A stretch of 26,285 nt of DNA from Candidatus Electronema nielsenii (GTDB lineage: Bacteria; Desulfobacterota; Desulfobulbia; Desulfobulbales; Desulfobulbaceae), in contig JAGIXO010000012.1 of assembly GCA_026122915.1 (NCBI GenBank), positions 1 through 26,285 on the forward strand, written 5' to 3'. Below the pieces are notes generated by a model. The model did no database searches. It was not told where the DNA came from and saw only the letters and a program-made list of their open reading frames with translations. Positions 8,901 to 16,671 of this stretch are shown piece by piece. Position 1 is the stretch's first letter; each line of letters starts with the position of its first letter. Position numbers and translations under genes: made by a program.

Positions 8901-10673
8901 CTGAGTGGTGACATGGTTATCAACCTGAGCAGTTTTGAGGCATCCATGTCAGCCATGTCTGGTACCCTCAATGAGCTGGGTATGATTCTCCAACGGTTGA
9001 AAAGCATCAACCACAGCTTAGAAACAGGCTACGAACTGGCAACGATCCCCTATCTGCGCGGCATGGGCGATACCACCAGCGGTAGCCTCACTGAGGACTT
9101 CGACCCGCTGGAGATGGATCGTTATTCTGAGCTGAACATCCTCATTCGCTCTCTGAGCGAGGCGGTCAGCGACCTTGATTCGATCATGGCCCAGAGCGCG
9201 TTGGAAAACATCGCTTGGGAAAGAACGGTCGAGCGGCAGGCGCGGGTTCTGAAGGACATTCAGAATAAAATGATCGGCTTGCGGATGACACCGCTTTCTG
9301 TGCTTTCTGCTAGGATGCAACGCACTCTGCGCGAGGCCGAGCGCAGCACCGGCCATCCAGCCCAGCTGATTATTGATGGCGAATCGATCATGATGGACAC
9401 TCGCGTTTGGGACACGATGGCCGACGCGCTCATGCACATCCTCCGCAACTCAGTAGCTCACGGTGGTAGCTCGGAGCGACAGCTGACCGTGCGGATTAAA
9501 GCCGAACGACGGGGCGGTCAGTTTTCTCTGCGGATCAAGGACGACGGTAAGGGCTTGAATTATGAAGTCATCCGCACTAAAGGCATGACGCTTTATCCTA
9601 ACGAGCGCATCGGGAGCATGAACGATGAGAAGTTAGCTACGCTGATTTTCCGGCATGGCTTCTCCAGCGCGGGGTCGATCAGCAGCATTGCGGGTCGGGG
9701 CGTGGGCATGGACGTGGTACGCGATTCGGTCGAGCTGCTTAACGGTTCAATTGAAATTTTCTCACCCAGAGGCAAGGGACTGGAGCTGCTCATCCGTCTG
9801 CCCGTGGCTGTGGCCCAGCTTCATGCGGTACTTGTGCGCTTGGCTGGCCAAACCTACGCCGTGCCGATGCACGACATCAGCAGCGCAGCCAGAGTGCGGC
9901 CCGAAGACATAGTTGCTAACGAATGCGAGGTTGACGGCAAAAAGCTGCCGTTGCTCAATCCAGCGGCTATCCCCGGCTTTCAGGTTGGTATTTCAGGCGA
10001 AGCTTTGCCGGAAAGCGAGTTAGCTGTACTCGCTGTCCAAGTTGGCAGTAGGCGGGCTGCTTTGCTTTGTGAACAAATCATTGGCCAGCGCGACATTGTT
10101 TTCAAAGATTTGGGCAGTCATCTGAGCAACGTAGCCTGCATAGCGGGCGTGACCATTATGGGTGACGGTAGTTTGATCCCCATTCTTCAGATCGATGATT
10201 TACTGAAGAAATGGGCAGAATTGACTGCGCCGTCGGCTGAAACAGAGTTTGTTGCAGAAGTACAACCGCAAACCGAGGAAAGGCCAATCCAAGTGCTGGT
10301 GGTCGATGACTCAATCAGCGTGCGTAAGGTCGTGTCTAACTTCCTGCTTCAGCATGGCTGGCAGCCGACTATTGCTCGCAACGGTATTGAGGCTTTGGAG
10401 CGTATCCGCGAAGAGAAGCCTGATTTGGTGCTGCTGGATGTGGAAATGCCACGTATGAATGGTTTCGAAGTGCTACAAGCCTTGCAAAGTCAGCCAGAAT
10501 TCCAAGATATTCCAGTGGTCATGCTCACTTCTCGCAGCGCGGACAAATACCGTGAAAAAGCATCGCAGCTCGGTGCACGCGGTTTCATGACGAAACCCTT
10601 CAAAGAAGATGAGGCTGTTGAACTCATTCGCAGTATGATCTCCGGGCGTATTGCGGTGGAGATGAACGAATGA
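5985..10673 (+). CDS. hybrid chemotaxis histidine kinase CheA (ChpA/PilL-like) with four HPt domains
   Basis: Core kinase of the system, 1562 residues. Order: HPt1 (phosphorylatable His49 in HTIKGAAA); HPt2, HPt3 and HPt4, three near-copies (His246, His585, His813 in HTLKGAAAVIG) joined by acidic, Pro/Ala-rich linkers; dimerisation helices (about 965-1110); HATPase (N-box RNSVAHGG with Asn1155, G1 box DDGKG 1186-1190, G2 box GRGVGMDVV); CheW-like regulatory domain (about 1275-1410); and a C-terminal receiver with VVDDS and phosphoacceptor Asp1485. No P2 domain. This is the ChpA/PilL/PixL type of type IV pilus systems. Strong ribosome site AAGGA before the ATG. The three HPt copies show recent duplication, and one linker holds a remnant of a further module (see findings). 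Kinase residues look intact. Its receiver may be a phosphate sink or a self-regulatory element. Confidence 0.95.
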   Translation: MDDTSANEIAAEFLSEVEGYLPLMRGCLQTLRKDRGNSEAAAELHRMVHTIKGAAAMVGFDDLSQTGGLLEQVMDKVLESALIMDDELISLFSDTIQRIDAFCTLRSVEKQGGSTLLHQETLAAFQAKHRDLPPERDDAPAEKEPPVGADEDSIAGILEQLLSVNEGEAEEVFLLNENLEEHEGTTSVPVAYAIDPELMACFNEEATEHLENIDQQLKQLTASVIDKTPLSNDLRASLHSLRRSVHTLKGAAAVIGIEPVAAWGREFEDFLDWLHDEAPALHPQTLAAIHDGRDVLAVLAEDATCVFTEEQRAAAEQFRVIREESGTEPEPAAEVEPEATPPETVDQAFASEVEDFFAEKTENSSSAVLFDELFSDDDSAEDSGLFQTVEEKATALPAESAEPKMPLPAEEQANSSDTNLFDELFPPPDSTVEESRTGLFPNFDGDAISVVFSPAATEAQEVQSPAVRFREIMAAQTEQLPVADVSAAEEREADFFAEEPSDETEASLFDELPDAKDLFAATPEPAEEEDEAIDPELLECFSEETAEHLENIDQQLKELAAGVDGETRLSEPLRENLHSLRRSVHTLKGAAAVIGIKPVAAWGHEFEDFLDWLHDESPVLHPSDVAAMQEGADILARIADQPTISLEQDKQAAVVRFREIMATPVVASTFAAQPETADLPSAATVDVFFAEEEPLGTGATEQFELFPTADSAEEQLFAVEPQPDDVSAGDELFSATEDKNDSLFAPGPATESVAEDAIQAIDPELMQCFNEEAAEHLENIDQQLKELATGVDDETALSEPLRENLHSLRRSVHTLKGAAAVIGIEPVAAWGHEFEDFLDWLHDESPILHAEDVAAMQEGADLLVRITENPAVPVTEKKAAAVERFRKIIAGEKVQPQVAAAEPVTVVDAEEPAPAPLPAVSAEPVATSPVAESASLAPVPPASPPPVQEQHTGVRRINTLRVDISRIDQVVGLSGDMVINLSSFEASMSAMSGTLNELGMILQRLKSINHSLETGYELATIPYLRGMGDTTSGSLTEDFDPLEMDRYSELNILIRSLSEAVSDLDSIMAQSALENIAWERTVERQARVLKDIQNKMIGLRMTPLSVLSARMQRTLREAERSTGHPAQLIIDGESIMMDTRVWDTMADALMHILRNSVAHGGSSERQLTVRIKAERRGGQFSLRIKDDGKGLNYEVIRTKGMTLYPNERIGSMNDEKLATLIFRHGFSSAGSISSIAGRGVGMDVVRDSVELLNGSIEIFSPRGKGLELLIRLPVAVAQLHAVLVRLAGQTYAVPMHDISSAARVRPEDIVANECEVDGKKLPLLNPAAIPGFQVGISGEALPESELAVLAVQVGSRRAALLCEQIIGQRDIVFKDLGSHLSNVACIAGVTIMGDGSLIPILQIDDLLKKWAELTAPSAETEFVAEVQPQTEERPIQVLVVDDSISVRKVVSNFLLQHGWQPTIARNGIEALERIREEKPDLVLLDVEMPRMNGFEVLQALQSQPEFQDIPVVMLTSRSADKYREKASQLGARGFMTKPFKEDEAVELIRSMISGRIAVEMNE
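6561..6893 (+). repeat. HPt module repeat copy 1 (within cheA)
   Basis: Encodes about 110 residues starting AIDPELMACFNEE and ending after the DFLDWLHDEAP helix. It is similar over its whole length to copies starting at 7578 and 8262. It is the most diverged of the three. The distance to copy 2 is 1017 bp, against 684 bp between copies 2 and 3. Confidence 0.85.
7578..7907 (+). repeat. HPt module repeat copy 2 (within cheA)
   Basis: Second near-copy of the HPt module (starts AIDPELLECFSEE). Shares an identical 36-nt run with copy 3 (7803-7838 here, 8487-8522 there), while flanking codons differ mostly at synonymous sites. Confidence 0.88.
8262..8591 (+). repeat. HPt module repeat copy 3 (within cheA)
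   Basis: Third near-copy of the HPt module (starts AIDPELMQCFNEE), followed, as in copy 2, by an RFR-I-A helix and then the Pro/Ala linker leading to the kinase core. Confidence 0.88.
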
Positions 10674-10695
10674 AGCGACGGCGTAGCTCGAAATT

Positions 10696-11709
10696 ATGAA
10701 GAAAATTTGTATAGCACAAGCGGGCCGCTTTCTACTGGGTATCGCTGAACACGACATCATTGGCCGGATGTCGTGGGCCGAGGCAGCCTCACTATTCAAA
10801 CAAGACAGCAAAATCGTACAGCTCAGTGCGCTGTTCGCCCAGCAACCGGGTGGAGAGCCGCAGCCGGATGCGATCTGTTTGGAGATGCGGGGAAAGGACG
10901 AATCCTTTTTTCTCGTAGCCGACCAGCTTATCGCGGACGAGGTGGAAGTCATTAATCCGCCCGGCCCGCTGCCGCCTGTTTGCCCGCGCTTGGCGGCCCG
11001 GCTTTGCCCGCAAGTGACAATTTGGGGTGATTCTGCGGTACTGCTGCTCAATCCGGCTCAAATCATCCCGGTTGCCGATGAGCTGGGCAATGGTATCGGA
11101 AGGCTGGCTGCTGCGGAGGAAACGCTCATCGCGGAACAGAATAGAGAGGCAGACCTCTTTGGCTACCCTTCTGATGATGCTTCTGATTTACCTGAAAGCG
11201 AAGAATCAATATTTTCTGAAACGGAATTGGTTGAATCTGTAATTGATATAGAACAGCCACAGGGTGTTGCGCCTACAGAAGCATTTTTCAAAGAAAAGAT
11301 GGACGATGAACCTTTAGGTAATTTCTCTGAAAGCGAAGAATCAATATTTACTGAAACAGAACTCGAATCAGAAGAGCTTGATGAGCCGGTTGCCGATGAT
11401 ATACAAGATACCTCTACAGAAGAATCATCAGAACCTACCTCGGAACAAGAAAGAAAAGAAACAGTCGCTTCTATTGACGAAGAAACTTTTAAAAAAGTGA
11501 TGACGTGGACCATCGCTTGCTTCAAACAAAGCAAGACCGAAGGCGAGGAGCCGCATCTCAGTATGGAGCAGTTGCCACCCGATTTGGCCAAGATGGTGCA
11601 GCAAAAGGGTCTGAGCGAAAACATCATTCAGTATCTAATCGATCAGATTGTTTTGCGTTGCCAAGAAAGCGCAGGTCGCAGAATGCCGGGTGAACAACAT
11701 GCCGGATGA
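10696..11709 (+). CDS. degenerate CheW-like protein with acidic repeat insert
   Basis: 337 residues with no confident family match by eye. The N-terminal part (about 1-145) reads like a diverged CheW fold: GRFLLGIAEHDI, SFFLVADQLIADEVEVI, PLPPV and a closing AVLLLNPAQIIPV strand. The NLRG-type loop of true CheW proteins is absent. A disordered acidic segment (about 150-255) follows, carrying the repeat SEESIF(S/T)ETEL twice. The C-terminus (about 260-337) is a helical region of unknown type. It sits between cheA and a canonical cheW and overlaps the latter by 11 bp, so a scaffold role in the array is likely but inferred. The acidic segment is noticeably more AT-rich than its neighbours. The ribosome site is weak. 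Confidence 0.72.
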   Translation: MKKICIAQAGRFLLGIAEHDIIGRMSWAEAASLFKQDSKIVQLSALFAQQPGGEPQPDAICLEMRGKDESFFLVADQLIADEVEVINPPGPLPPVCPRLAARLCPQVTIWGDSAVLLLNPAQIIPVADELGNGIGRLAAAEETLIAEQNREADLFGYPSDDASDLPESEESIFSETELVESVIDIEQPQGVAPTEAFFKEKMDDEPLGNFSESEESIFTETELESEELDEPVADDIQDTSTEESSEPTSEQERKETVASIDEETFKKVMTWTIACFKQSKTEGEEPHLSMEQLPPDLAKMVQQKGLSENIIQYLIDQIVLRCQESAGRRMPGEQHAG

Positions 11710-12223
11710 ACAAGGAATAAAACGAGCGGCCCTAAAAACGGTCGCTGTGCGCTTGATCGGAGTAAAGGTGTTGGATCAAGAGCCGGTGCTGCTCTTCGCC
11801 ACACGGCAGGTGGAGGAAATACTCCAAGATGTAGAGGTACGCCCCCTGCCTTTTGCACCCGATTGGCTGCTGGGGCTGTGCGCTTGGCGGCGGCAGGTAC
11901 TGCCGGTGGTGGATATTGCCAAACTACATGGCATGAGTTTCTCCGCTGATCGCAGTTTATATATGGTGATACGGCTTGTTGTTCCAGCTGAGGACGAAAA
12001 GGGAAACAGCTCTCGGCGGATGTTGCGCTGTATCCTCAAAGTTTCGGATCGAATTGCTGCCCGCGAGTTGCCCAAACAGTGTGCTGCCGCAGCGATAGAG
12101 GCAAGCGGGCTTGATCCTGCCCTACTCAAAGGATTATTTGCCCACGAAGACGGGCTGATGATAGTGCCAAATCTGCTGCCTACGCTCTGCCCGCCTGCGG
12201 CATGGCCGGAGCCTGCGGTTTAA
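11699..12223 (+). CDS. CheW-family scaffold protein (second copy)
   Basis: 174-residue CheW domain: VLLFATRQVEEIL, VRPLPFAPDWLLGLCAWRRQVLPVVDIAKL and a C-terminal strand region. The usual GVxNLRG turn is replaced by GLCAWRR, which CheW proteins of Pil-Chp systems can vary. I start at the ATG at 11699, preceded by GGGTGA inside the end of the previous gene, rather than the TTG at 11648, because the conserved fold begins soon after and spacing is right. The 11-bp overlap suggests translational coupling. Likely bridges CheA with the downstream chemoreceptor. Confidence 0.82.
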   Translation: MPDEQGIKRAALKTVAVRLIGVKVLDQEPVLLFATRQVEEILQDVEVRPLPFAPDWLLGLCAWRRQVLPVVDIAKLHGMSFSADRSLYMVIRLVVPAEDEKGNSSRRMLRCILKVSDRIAARELPKQCAAAAIEASGLDPALLKGLFAHEDGLMIVPNLLPTLCPPAAWPEPAV

Positions 12224-12263
12224 AGGGTGTTTCAGGTAATTTTCTTGTTATAGAGGAGAAAAA

Positions 12264-15200
12264 ATGGCGAACGTGTTGAAAGGAAAAGCGGCGGAGCAGA
12301 TACTTAGCCGCCTGAAGGCCGCTAACCTGAAGGGCCTGTTCACGTTAGGGCGGAGTATCAAGGGCAAGCTGCTATTTTGGCTCCTCCTGATCTCTTTGGT
12401 GCCAATGGCGGTGATCGCGCTGTTCAGCTGGCGCTATTCGGCCTCTGCCTTGCAGCAGCAGTCCTTTGAAAACTTGGAAACCACCTTGGCGTTCCAGCAT
12501 CAGGCCCTGCATCAGTATTTCACGGAGCAGGAAAAGACTCTGAAGAATATTTCAGAGACTATGCAGCTTCTTCAGAAAGAGGCGCACATCAAATTAGCGG
12601 CGGTCAGGGATTTGCAGAAAAAGCAAATCATCGACTACTTTCACATGCGCTATCAGAATACGCAGGCTTTTGCGAGTAACCCTGAACAGAAGAAGATGTT
12701 CACCGGTTTCGTCAAAAATGCCTCGACAGAGATGGATAGTGCTTTTGCCGAGTATCTAAAGAATTGGCTCGAACAACGCGACTTTTCTGCCCTCGTTCTG
12801 CTCAGTCCTGATGGTAAAGTGCTGTATTCTACTGATAAGGACATGCCGCGAGGCGAGGCGGTTAAAGAGAAAACCGCAGAATGGAATGCCTTGCAGGAAG
12901 GAATACAAGAAACTGCCTTTATTGATTATTCGCCCTCCTCTTTTCATGCAGAACATGCCGATAAGATGGTAGCCTATTTTTCCACTCCCTTTGCTGTTGA
13001 GGGAAAGTTGGAAGGCGTACTCTTGTTCGGGCTAAAAGGCAATGCCTTAGATGATATCACCAAGAATCCTCCAGGACTTGGCGACAAAGGCGAATCGTAC
13101 CTCGTTGGTGTGGACGGCATGTTCCGTTCCAACTCTGCTTATTTTGCCGAACCGACCTTGGCCAACCCGGCCTTCGTCGTCGATACCGAGAGCGTGGTTT
13201 ATGCCCTGTCCGGCGAGAGCGGCGAGGAGACGACCAACAACTATCGCGGCGACTACGTGCTTTCTTCCTACACCTCGGTGGAAATCTACGGTACTACATG
13301 GGTACTGATCGTTGATCTGGACCAGGCTGATGCCGTAGCCCCCAAGCGGAAGGTTGCGGACAAAGAAACCGACCATTTAAGCGAGCTGGCCGCCCATTAC
13401 GGTTTTCCTGACCTCTACCTGATTAACCCGGACGGCTACATTTTTTACTCGGCTAAAAAACAGGCGGATTTTTTGACCAACATGCTGAGTGGCCCGTATA
13501 AGGACACCAACTTCGGTGGAACAGTCGCCAAAGCGGTGACGAGTAAAGAAATTGCCATCAGCGACTACGACTTTTATGCACCCGCAGGCGACAAACCCGC
13601 TGCTTTCTTAGTTGCGCCGATTCTGAGCAACAAGCAAGAAATCATCATGTTCGCTGCCTTGCAGATACCGATTGACCAAATCAACGCGGTTATGGACATT
13701 CGTAGCCGCTTTGAAGAGGTATCCAAGCATCAGACCGGTGCGGAGACGGCAATTGCCGACACCTATCTGATCGGCTCAGATCATCTTTGGCGTTCTGAAT
13801 CCTCAAATGCCAAAAAATACGGTGTAGAGAAAACGCTGCTGAATCCCAAGGCCAAAGTGGTAACTGAGGCAGTGACAGAAGCCTTATCTGGTAAAGACAA
13901 TACCAAGATTATCGTCAACGGTGCGGGCGAAAGCGTGTTGTCCTCTTGGGCGCAGTTTAAATACAAAGACCTAACGTGGGCGATTATCAGTGAGGTGAGT
14001 GAAGATGCCGTGCATGAGCCAGTAACTAACTTGCTGAAGATCATCGGCGTGACTGTTCTCTCCGCCGCAGCGTTGATTGCGGTGGTCAGCTTGCTGGTTG
14101 CTGGTGGCGTGACTCGGCAGGTTAAGGAAATTGTGCAGGTCATGAGTAAGGTTGAAAAAGGTGATTACAGCATGCAGGCGAAAGTAACCAGTAAGGACGA
14201 GCTGGGTCGTCTGGCTGGTGACTTCAACACCATGACTGGTACGATCCAGAACCTGATCCAGACCCGGCAGGAAGAGCATGACAAGCTGAACAACTCGATC
14301 ATTCAACTGCTGGAAGAAATCACCCAGTTAGCCGATGGTGACTTGACCATCCGAGCCACTGTTACTGATGACGTTATCGGTACATTGGCCGACTCGCTCA
14401 ACATGATGCTCGACGAGCTGGGCCGTGCTTTCCGCCGAATCAAGGACTCTGCTGAACAGGTTGGCTCTACCGCTAACGTCCTCAGCTCCTCGACCGGAGA
14501 GCTGGCCGATCAGAACAACACGCAATCGCAATTGCTCAACGAGGCAGTGCAGAAGATTAGCTTGCTGACCGCAGAAATCCGCAGCGCAGCGGAAAAAGCC
14601 GGGCAATCAGCAGGTACTTCTAAGATTTCCAGCCAGGTTGCTGAAGACGGCGCGACAGCGGTACGTGAAACCAGCCATTCTATGGAAGCTATTCGTAGCA
14701 ACGTCCAGAATACCGCCCGCGCGATTAAGCGACTGGGTGAAAGCTCGCAGGAAATCAGCGACTTCGCCCGCACCATTAACGAAATTTCTGACCGTACCTC
14801 AATTCTGGCCTTGAACGCCTCGATTCAAGCGGCAGCAGCAGGCGAGGAAGGACGAGGCTTTGCGGTTGTTGCCGAGGAAATCCAGCGGTTGGCTGAACGA
14901 GCCGCCGTTTCTACGCGCCAGATTGAAACCCTGATCCGTAACATTCTTGGCGAGATCACCGAGGCCGGCGTGAGTATGGATGCGAGTATCCAAGAAGTTG
15001 TTCAGGGTACCAAGCTGTCGCAGAACGCGTTAGCCAAGCTGGAGGAAATCACCACCCGCTCGAACGAAGTGGCGGAGCTGATTGAGGGCGTGGCCTTAGC
15101 CTCTAAGGAGCAGGCCGACACCACCGCCGCGCTGGCGAGCAAGATGACTGACATTGGGCGCGTCAGCTTGGAAACTGCTCAGGAGACAATGGGTGCTTCT

Positions 15201-15284
15201 ATTTCCATGCGCGAGATGGCCGCAATGGGCGACGACATGGTACAAGCCGTTGCCGTGTTCAAGCTCGAAAAAGAAAGCCGCTAA
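12264..15284 (+). CDS. methyl-accepting chemotaxis protein with duplicated Cache-type ectodomain
   Basis: Inner-membrane chemoreceptor of 1006 residues, position-equivalent to PilJ/PixJ. TM1 is about 36-56 and TM2 about 592-614. The roughly 535-residue periplasmic region shows two successive Cache-like units: ALVLLSPDGKVLYS and DLYLINPDGYIFYS correspond, as do YLVGVDGMFRS with YLIGSDHLWRS and TTWVLIVDLDQADAV with LTWAIISEVSEDAV. After TM2 come two HAMP domains (about 615-667 and 680-735) and a coiled-coil signalling domain with hairpin tip TSILALNASIQAAAAGEEGR (about 845-870). That tip has Ala where many MCPs have Arg (EAARAGE). Strong ribosome site (AGAGGAG) and a 40-bp gap after cheW. The ligand is unknown; the co-transcribed binding protein is a candidate partner. 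Confidence 0.93.
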   Translation: MANVLKGKAAEQILSRLKAANLKGLFTLGRSIKGKLLFWLLLISLVPMAVIALFSWRYSASALQQQSFENLETTLAFQHQALHQYFTEQEKTLKNISETMQLLQKEAHIKLAAVRDLQKKQIIDYFHMRYQNTQAFASNPEQKKMFTGFVKNASTEMDSAFAEYLKNWLEQRDFSALVLLSPDGKVLYSTDKDMPRGEAVKEKTAEWNALQEGIQETAFIDYSPSSFHAEHADKMVAYFSTPFAVEGKLEGVLLFGLKGNALDDITKNPPGLGDKGESYLVGVDGMFRSNSAYFAEPTLANPAFVVDTESVVYALSGESGEETTNNYRGDYVLSSYTSVEIYGTTWVLIVDLDQADAVAPKRKVADKETDHLSELAAHYGFPDLYLINPDGYIFYSAKKQADFLTNMLSGPYKDTNFGGTVAKAVTSKEIAISDYDFYAPAGDKPAAFLVAPILSNKQEIIMFAALQIPIDQINAVMDIRSRFEEVSKHQTGAETAIADTYLIGSDHLWRSESSNAKKYGVEKTLLNPKAKVVTEAVTEALSGKDNTKIIVNGAGESVLSSWAQFKYKDLTWAIISEVSEDAVHEPVTNLLKIIGVTVLSAAALIAVVSLLVAGGVTRQVKEIVQVMSKVEKGDYSMQAKVTSKDELGRLAGDFNTMTGTIQNLIQTRQEEHDKLNNSIIQLLEEITQLADGDLTIRATVTDDVIGTLADSLNMMLDELGRAFRRIKDSAEQVGSTANVLSSSTGELADQNNTQSQLLNEAVQKISLLTAEIRSAAEKAGQSAGTSKISSQVAEDGATAVRETSHSMEAIRSNVQNTARAIKRLGESSQEISDFARTINEISDRTSILALNASIQAAAAGEEGRGFAVVAEEIQRLAERAAVSTRQIETLIRNILGEITEAGVSMDASIQEVVQGTKLSQNALAKLEEITTRSNEVAELIEGVALASKEQADTTAALASKMTDIGRVSLETAQETMGASISMREMAAMGDDMVQAVAVFKLEKESR

Positions 15285-15320
15285 TCAGCCGTGACAAGAT
15301 CAACTGACAAGGGAACAAAT

Positions 15321-16508
15321 ATGAGACTCAAGCTGTGGATTCTTTTCTCAACCTGCTGCCTGCTTTTGCCGAATCATGGTGTTGCGGCGGTCAAAGTGGG
15401 GCAGTCTTCCGCTTTGACCGGCCCGACCGCTTTTCTCGGTGCTGAAATCCAGAAAGGTGCCAAAGCCTATTTTGATAAACGGGCTGCTGAAGATATCGTG
15501 CTGACCAGCAAGGACGATGGCTACGAGCCTGATCGTTGTCTGGCCAATACTGAAGAGTTCATCAAAGATGGTGCGCAGGTGTTGTTCGGTTATCTTGGTA
15601 CCCCAACTTCCAAAGTTGCCGTTCCTTTGGCGAATGAGAGCAAGACCCTTTTCTTTGGTGCGGGTACTGGTGCTGAGTTTCTTAGCGATCCGGTGGCGAA
15701 CCCCTCCTCTTTTGCCCTGCGAGCCAGCTACGGAGCCGAGATTGAAAACATGATGCGGCACCTGAAAGAGGATTTGGGCATCAAGCGGGTCAGTATTTTT
15801 GTCCAGCGCGACGATTTCGGTTTAACCGGTATCAAAGGCGCGGTGGCAGCAGAAAAAAAATTGGGGGGCATCAAGATTGTACCAGAGGTGCCAGCCATTC
15901 CTGCTGACAATGCCGCGACAGAGGACTGGACTACTTTTTGGAACAGCGTACCGCACTACAAACGCAACACTGTTTCTGTGGGCGGCGGCGTGCGACAGAT
16001 CAGGGGTAACGCGGCTGAAGCGGTTATTTTGGTTGGCACGGCAAGGTCTTGTGCTTTGGCCATCAACCAGTGGCACAAGATGGGCTTCAAGGTGCCGATG
16101 CTCAACATTTCCTTTGTTGGCTCAAGAGGCTTGGCAGAACGGCTGAATGAAAGCGATAACGTCTATATCAGCCAAGTTGTTCCTGATCCTTGGGATGCTT
16201 CACTGCCTATCGTCAAGCAGTATCAAGAGGATATGGGCGCGGAAAAATATGAGTTTATCAGCTTAGAGGCGTACATCGCAGCAAACGTTCTTCATCAGGC
16301 GGTCAAGAATGTTAAAGGCGAGGTCACTTCTGAGGCGATCAAAACTTCGCTTGAATCCCTGTCGAATTACGATGCGGGCGGCGTTCCAGTTTCCTTCGGC
16401 CCAAACGACCGCCGGGGTATGGATGCGGTTTATCTGACCAAGCTGGAGAAAACAGGCGACGAAGCTACGTTTGTTTATGTCGATAAGTTAGTTAAGCCAG
16501 TAAAATAA
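15321..16508 (+). CDS. periplasmic substrate-binding protein, Leu/Ile/Val (Peripla_BP_6) type, orphan
   Basis: 395-residue secreted binding protein. A signal peptide (about 1-22: positive start, hydrophobic core, AxA-like site at VAA) precedes a type-I periplasmic binding fold beginning VGQSSALTGPTAFLG. Typical features include LFGYLGTPTS, a VGTARSCA segment and LNISFVGS. Known relatives bind branched-chain amino acids, amides or similar small solutes. There are no ABC permease or ATPase genes nearby. The gene follows the chemoreceptor by 36 bp and precedes the operon terminator. I infer it presents ligand to the chemoreceptor rather than feeding a transporter here. ATG at 15321 has AAGGGA upstream; the earlier GTG at 15291 would bury the signal peptide, so I rejected it. 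Confidence 0.87.
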   Translation: MRLKLWILFSTCCLLLPNHGVAAVKVGQSSALTGPTAFLGAEIQKGAKAYFDKRAAEDIVLTSKDDGYEPDRCLANTEEFIKDGAQVLFGYLGTPTSKVAVPLANESKTLFFGAGTGAEFLSDPVANPSSFALRASYGAEIENMMRHLKEDLGIKRVSIFVQRDDFGLTGIKGAVAAEKKLGGIKIVPEVPAIPADNAATEDWTTFWNSVPHYKRNTVSVGGGVRQIRGNAAEAVILVGTARSCALAINQWHKMGFKVPMLNISFVGSRGLAERLNESDNVYISQVVPDPWDASLPIVKQYQEDMGAEKYEFISLEAYIAANVLHQAVKNVKGEVTSEAIKTSLESLSNYDAGGVPVSFGPNDRRGMDAVYLTKLEKTGDEATFVYVDKLVKPVK

Positions 16509-16522
16509 TGATGGTGTACGGG

Positions 16523-16550
16523 TAAGGGCGATTTTTCGCCCTTATTTTTT
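16523..16550 (+). terminator. intrinsic terminator of the chemosensory operon
   Basis: 9-bp stem TAAGGGCGA (16523-16531) / TCGCCCTTA (16536-16544) with a TTTT loop, followed by six T residues (16545-16550), 14 bp after the binding-protein stop. Confidence 0.92.
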
Positions 16551-16556
16551 AGCAGT

Positions 16557-16586
16557 TGATAAAATTCAAAAATTCAAAATTTATCA
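16557..16586. repeat. AT-rich inverted repeat upstream of the two-CW gene
   Basis: TGATAAA (16557-16563) and TTTATCA (16580-16586) are perfectly inverted and extend inward with one mismatch. A -35-like TTGATA overlaps the left arm. This could be an operator or promoter for the gene at 16672; no stronger evidence is seen. Confidence 0.3.
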
Positions 16587-16671
16587 AATAGATAAGAAGA
16601 GAAAGCGCAGTTTTAATCACATTATGAAACCGAGAAACAATCCCTTTTGAATTTATAGAGAAGGAGCATCA

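Noticed and set aside
11648..11698. TTG start for the second CheW at 11648
   Set aside because: Would overlap the previous gene by over 60 bp; ATG at 11699 has GGGTGA upstream and a natural N-terminus.
15291..15320. GTG start for the binding protein at 15291
   Set aside because: It would add ten residues before a clear signal peptide; ATG at 15321 has AAGGGA at correct spacing.
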